Assembly (NCBI RefSeq): GCF_963583255.1
Contig: NC_084807.1
Span: 5,870,872 to 5,934,871, forward strand
DNA: 64,000 nucleotides
Source of the DNA: Pyrus communis
Taxonomy: Eukaryota > Streptophyta > Magnoliopsida > Rosales > Rosaceae
Reading direction: 5' to 3'
Shown: positions 60,259 through 64,000 of the stretch, in pieces
How positions within the stretch are numbered: the first letter of the stretch is position 1
Layout of the letters: the number at the start of each line of letters is the position of its first letter
Position numbers and translations under genes: made by a program
Notes under the pieces: generated by a model
Seen by the model: only the letters and a program-made list of their open reading frames with translations
Databases searched by the model: none
Told to the model about the DNA's origin: nothing

Positions 60259-61085
60259 ATATAATAAAGCTTCATTTGGCACATCGGACTGTACTGACTA
60301 TTTCAGTCAAATAGAATAAATAGTCGTCGAATAATACTAGCTAAACTAGTCGAACGTTAGGTGTTGTATCAAATTAATTTGTGTATCGAACAATATGTTG
60401 GACTACAATGATTTAAAAAAAATATTCACAAAATAATTGTTGTAAAAATGAAAAAAAAAGGAGAAAAAATAACATAAAGAAAAAAAAGAATTAAACACCA
60501 TTACAGACAAAATTTTTTTTTAAAAAAAAGTAAGGAAAAAAACCCAGGTTTCTTCCCAGTCGTGTCTTCCTTTCTTCACCATATTCTCCATGCATCAAAT
60601 CCCACCATCGGCTACCGATGGCAGATGAGTGGCGGTTGGGGTCGAGAATTTGGAGCCTAGATCCAAATTCATGTCCCCCGCCTCGTCGAAGCTCGGATCC
60701 GAATTGCTATCCCCTTCCTCGTCAGAGGCTAGCTCATTTCCTCGTCGTCCATCTCGTTGTCGAAGCCCAGATTGGAAGAATTTGAATCATTGTCTTCCTC
60801 CTTCAACCCATGGAAGTTTTGTTGTTAGAGAGAGGTGTGTGTGTGTGTGTGTGTGTGTGTAAAGGAGGAGAGAGGAACAGAGAGAGAAAAAGAAGAAGGC
60901 AAAGAAGACGAACTTGGGATCCAAACGAGAGATAGCAGCGGGCAATGTGAGATAGTGGAAGAAGAATGTTGTGAGAAAGGATGGAGTGAGCCGGTGTGAG
61001 CAAGAGAGATCCACCCAACTAAAAATATAAAGGTTTTGGACAAGATAAATAATCGGGTGTGAAAGGTACAAAATAAGTGAGGCCA
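60259..61085. mobile_element. TIR-type repeat unit with a coding-like insert
   Basis: It starts with a ~115-bp block (CTGTACTGACTATTTCAG, AAATAGTC) that recurs in direct orientation at 61,555-61,675 (CTGTACTAACTATTTCAG). Inside, 60,600-60,790 read on the minus strand gives an acidic, Ser-rich frame (LASDEEGDSNSDPSFDEAGD), probably a captured host exon. A (GT)n microsatellite lies at 60,835-60,860. The right border is unclear. Confidence 0.4.
60835..60860 (+). repeat. (GT)n microsatellite
   Basis: Thirteen GT units followed by purine-rich GGAGGAGAGAGG sequence. Confidence 0.95.
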
Positions 61086-61095
61086 GATTAAATAA

Positions 61096-61531
61096 GAGTA
61101 AATTGTAGCAATGGTCCCTCAACTAAAAATCCATTACCATTAGTCTCTCAACTTATCAAAATGTGTAGTTATAGTCATTTTCATTAATTTCGTCAAAATT
61201 TTGTCAAAAAAAGTTATATTGGGATAACCATTTATATAATAAGGGTCCCTCAACTCATCAAAGTGTGTAATTATGATCATTTTCGTCAACTACGTTAAAA
61301 ATTTTGTCAAAACAAGTTATGTTGGAAGGACCATTGCTATAATTGGGTTAAAGTTAAAGGACCATTTCTCCAGTTGAATTAAAGTTGAGGGACCAATGGT
61401 AATGTATTTTTAGTTGAGGGACCATAGATGCACGTTTTAATGAGTTGATAGACCAATGATAATGAATTTTTAGTTGAAAGACCATTGCTTCAATTGAGTT
61501 AAAGTTAAGGGATCATAGTTACAATTTACTC
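61096..61531. mobile_element. Mutator-like MITE, third family
   Basis: 436 bp between perfect 9-bp duplications ATTAAATAA (61087-61095, 61532-61540). Ends GAGTAAATTGTAGCAATGGT and ATAGTTACAATTTACTC are inverted. The inside is built of repeated GGGACCA and TTTTAGTTGA motifs. It is inserted between the two repeat units at 60,259 and 61,555. Confidence 0.9.
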
Positions 61532-61554
61532 ATTAAATAATCCGATGCTTATTT

Positions 61555-62420
61555 AATAAGGCTTCGTTGGGCAGATCAAACTGTACTAACTATTTCAGTT
61601 AGAAAGGATAAATAGTCACTGGATAGTACTGATTAAATTAGTCTGACGTTTGATGCAGTATCAAACTAAAAGCCGACTATTTAAAATTGTGCTTGGTATT
61701 GTACAGGATAAATCGTATTATTATTACTTTTTATGAAAAAATCAATTTACATTTTAGTTTAAAAACAAAAAAACTATTAATAAAATGAAAAAAAGGAAAA
61801 AAAATTTGATAGAATAATCGACATGGAAAGTCGTTTTGGTCTTCTTCGATTTGGGTTTCGAAACGGCAGTTGTTTTGGCGGCAGATTTCTCCTTATTGCT
61901 CGCTTCGGGGAGCTTGTACGAGGCCTGATCTTGATCACCTTCCCTATCGCCGCCGACTTTTTTAGCTGTAGCGTCGAGTCTTCCTCCAGATGCAAAAATT
62001 GAAGAACGTGACCATAAATCTTGAATTCGAGCACCATAATTGAAAATCCATAAGCAAAAAAAATGAAGAAGATGAAAAACCAGAAGAAAAAAAAATTGAA
62101 AACCAGAAGCACCATAATTGAAAACCTGGGTTTCGTTTGCCTGGCTGCCTTTTCTTCCTTCTTGGGCTCCTCCGTCGCCGGAGCCTTTGCTGGCGGTTGG
62201 GAAGGAGGGAGAGACAGAGCAGCAATACCTTGGTGGAGTTCGCGTTGCGCAGGAGCAGAGAGGGTCGGAGAAGAGCCAACGAGAGCGTGAACCCGACTAA
62301 TTATACCAACCTATTGGAGAGGATAACTAAGCGGGTGTGGAGTGTCTTAAAATGGTGGGACAGGATTATTTTATCCGGTGGCTACACAAGGCACCAAACA
62401 ACTGGGACGATACTATTATG
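61555..62420. mobile_element. TIR-type repeat unit with Lys/Ala-rich coding-like insert
   Basis: Left block as at 60,259. On the minus strand two frames look protein-like: 61,990-61,800 (KEKSAAKTTAVSKPKSKKTK) and 62,270-62,140 (APATEEPKKEEKAARQTKPR). They look like captured pieces of a Lys-rich host gene. The right end at about 62,420 is a guess. Confidence 0.4.
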
Positions 62421-62424
62421 AGAG

Positions 62425-62580
62425 TATTAAGGAAAAGTATGTGATACTGTTTACTTTAACAAAAAATTATATTTTTACACTAAAAAGTCAAACCTGATAC
62501 TATTCATTTTATCATTTATTTTGTCTTTATAGTTAAAACTCAAAATTTTCAAGTTTTTTTCATTAGTTTTCCTTACTATT
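62425..62580 (+). repeat. Dispersed ~160-bp MITE-like repeat, copy 3
   Basis: It holds TTTTTACACTAAAAAGTCAA and TTAAAACTCAAAATTTTCAA and ends CATTAGTTTTCCTTA, as in copies 1 and 2. Confidence 0.65.
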
Positions 62581-64000
62581 AATACTATCTGATCCCTTAT
62601 ATGAGCTGTCAAACAAGACCTAAGAAGCTCACCAAACATCTATTTTGTATTATTAGTACTATAGTCTTACGACATGCCAAATGATACCTAATTGTCAAAG
62701 AGAATAATGTAAGGGTAATATTGTAATTTTCTGAAATATGTGGGGTTATACTTATGATTTAAATTTTTTTATTAAATCAGCATTAGTTGCTATGCTTTGA
62801 AAAAAAAAAAATACTTTCTTTTTTCAGAAACATGATAGATCTTGTTTTTGCTTTTCTAAGCTTTTCAACCGTCATTGACAATAGTTTTTTTTTTTTTTTT
62901 TTTTTTTTATCAAACATGTTTGATATTCCAGATTTTTTTTATAAGTTGCTTTTTTCAAAAGCAACATAATCTCAAATTAGCCCATCATTTTGCAACGCAT
63001 ACATATAATCTCTAAGTGCTTTCTTAAAGTTAGAAGAAAGATTTTGCAGAAAGAGAAGTGCTTTACAAGAGTCGTATTTCATACACATACAGTGAATCTA
63101 TTGTGTCTTTGGATATGAATGTTGTTAATATATGAAATAATTCTTTGTTCTTATCATAATCTCACATGGTTTTTTTTTAGGACGAGATTCTCTCCTTTTT
63201 TTTTCTTCCCCACCCCACCCCACCCTCCGAATCCTTTTTGTTTTCTTCTTACTTTTTCTTCTATTTCTGCAAGGTAAAATCATAAGCGTTGAAACAAAAG
63301 GAGAGAAGGAAGGAAAAGAAAAAAAAGGGGTGGAGAACCCTTGTCCTTTTTTTCTTATACTAAATCATTGGTACACCTAATTATCATATTTATTGTGATG
63401 GAAATAAAAACTTGATAAAATAGAAAAGGATGGGACAGGGACAGTGACAGTGATAGGAAATAGTTCTTTTTGTTAACAAGAATCCAAATTGGTTGGTTAG
63501 ACTTTGCATCCAAAATCCCTTTTCCAAAGAAATTGAGCTTCAAAAGACACCGCTCATATTCATATTCATATTCAATTCATGCACGGCTTATATTATCAAT
63601 CTTAAGAAAATAAATTAAAGTTATCTTTTGCATCTGCCATTTAAACTGAGTTAGCTAGAAAAAGCTTGATATAAAATCTTAAATAAAGTTCACTTAGGCT
63701 TAGCTAAGCTGATCAAAGCACTATATGTTCAGCGTTCTCTTTTAGCACACAAGTTCAAACTACTCTTATCGTAATTTAGATAAATTTAGTGCGAAATATC
63801 GCTTGTATAAAAACAAAATAAAATTTAAATAAGGAAGACAAAGAATAGCTTAGGTACAATTATAATAAGGAAATGCATTTTATTCCACATTGTAGTGTAG
63901 GCTACATCAAAGATTGCATTGAGTTTTACATCCGTACAACACCTTGTGCTCAACTTGGAAAAATGGAAAAGGCATTTCTCTAGTATCATTGCAAGCATTG
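62581..64000. other. AT-rich intergenic DNA
   Basis: No gene seen. A poly(T) run lies at 62,885-62,909 and a CCCCACCCCACCCCACC tract at about 63,209-63,226. Confidence 0.4.

Noticed and set aside
60787..61122. Minus ORFs with poly-His/Thr runs
   Set aside because: They arise from reading the (GT)n microsatellite and adjacent purine-rich DNA.

Overview
The window is plant nuclear DNA. It holds seven intron-rich or plant-type protein genes separated by AT-rich DNA packed with small transposons. The repeats (a Cassandra-type 5S-containing LTR, a TRIM with an initiator-Met-tRNA primer site, abundant PIF/Harbinger-like and Mutator-like MITEs, an RTE-type LINE, a CACTA remnant) resemble, from memory, those of Rosaceae, probably an apple or pear relative. 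That taxon call is inference. All gene models were built by hand from splice sites, reading phase and remembered family sequences; no alignment or expression data were available.

Layout: (1) 1-2,690, minus: 5' part of an APO3-like organelle RNA-binding protein gene that runs off the left edge. (2) 3.0-10.5 kb: repeat-rich, with an RNase-H-like pseudogene, a degenerate CACTA element carrying a readable four-exon transposase fragment, and MITEs. (3) 10,699-15,265, plus: 12-exon MLO1-like gene (489 aa). (4) 16.1-16.5 kb: Ty3/gypsy protease remnant. (5) 18,012-23,991, plus: a 20-exon gene whose first exon is mitochondrial ribosomal protein S2 and whose other 19 exons are a UDP-glucose pyrophosphorylase (UGPase) with damaged catalytic motifs, one open frame of 628 aa. 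(6) 25,537-26,352, plus: intronless chloroplast ribosomal protein L3. (7) 26.4-30.9 kb: Mutator-like element with doubled terminal repeats and a 0.9-kb foldback. (8) 30,958-40,243, plus: 11-exon SEC23 (761 aa). (9) 40.6-41.6 kb: LINE reverse-transcriptase relic. (10) 42,291-46,990, minus: 10-exon RFC3-like clamp-loader ATPase with a long N-terminal extension (649 aa). (11) 47.3-50.3 kb: SINE-like sequence and a Harbinger-like element with a palindromic Cassandra LTR and a Mutator-like element nested inside. (12) 51,904-53,724, minus: unrecognised 261-aa nuclear/coiled-coil protein with a TRIM in intron 1. (13) 55,794-58,912, minus: NDUFAF3-like complex I assembly factor (172 aa). (14) 59-64 kb: nested MITEs and transposons that may carry gene fragments; no gene.

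The genes do not form a pathway; this is ordinary plant gene order. The most unusual object is the S2-UGPase fusion: every exon keeps phase over 6 kb, yet the nucleotide-binding loop and the metal-binding Asp motif of the UGPase half are altered. This suggests a retained pseudoenzyme domain tethered to, or alternatively spliced from, a mitoribosomal protein.
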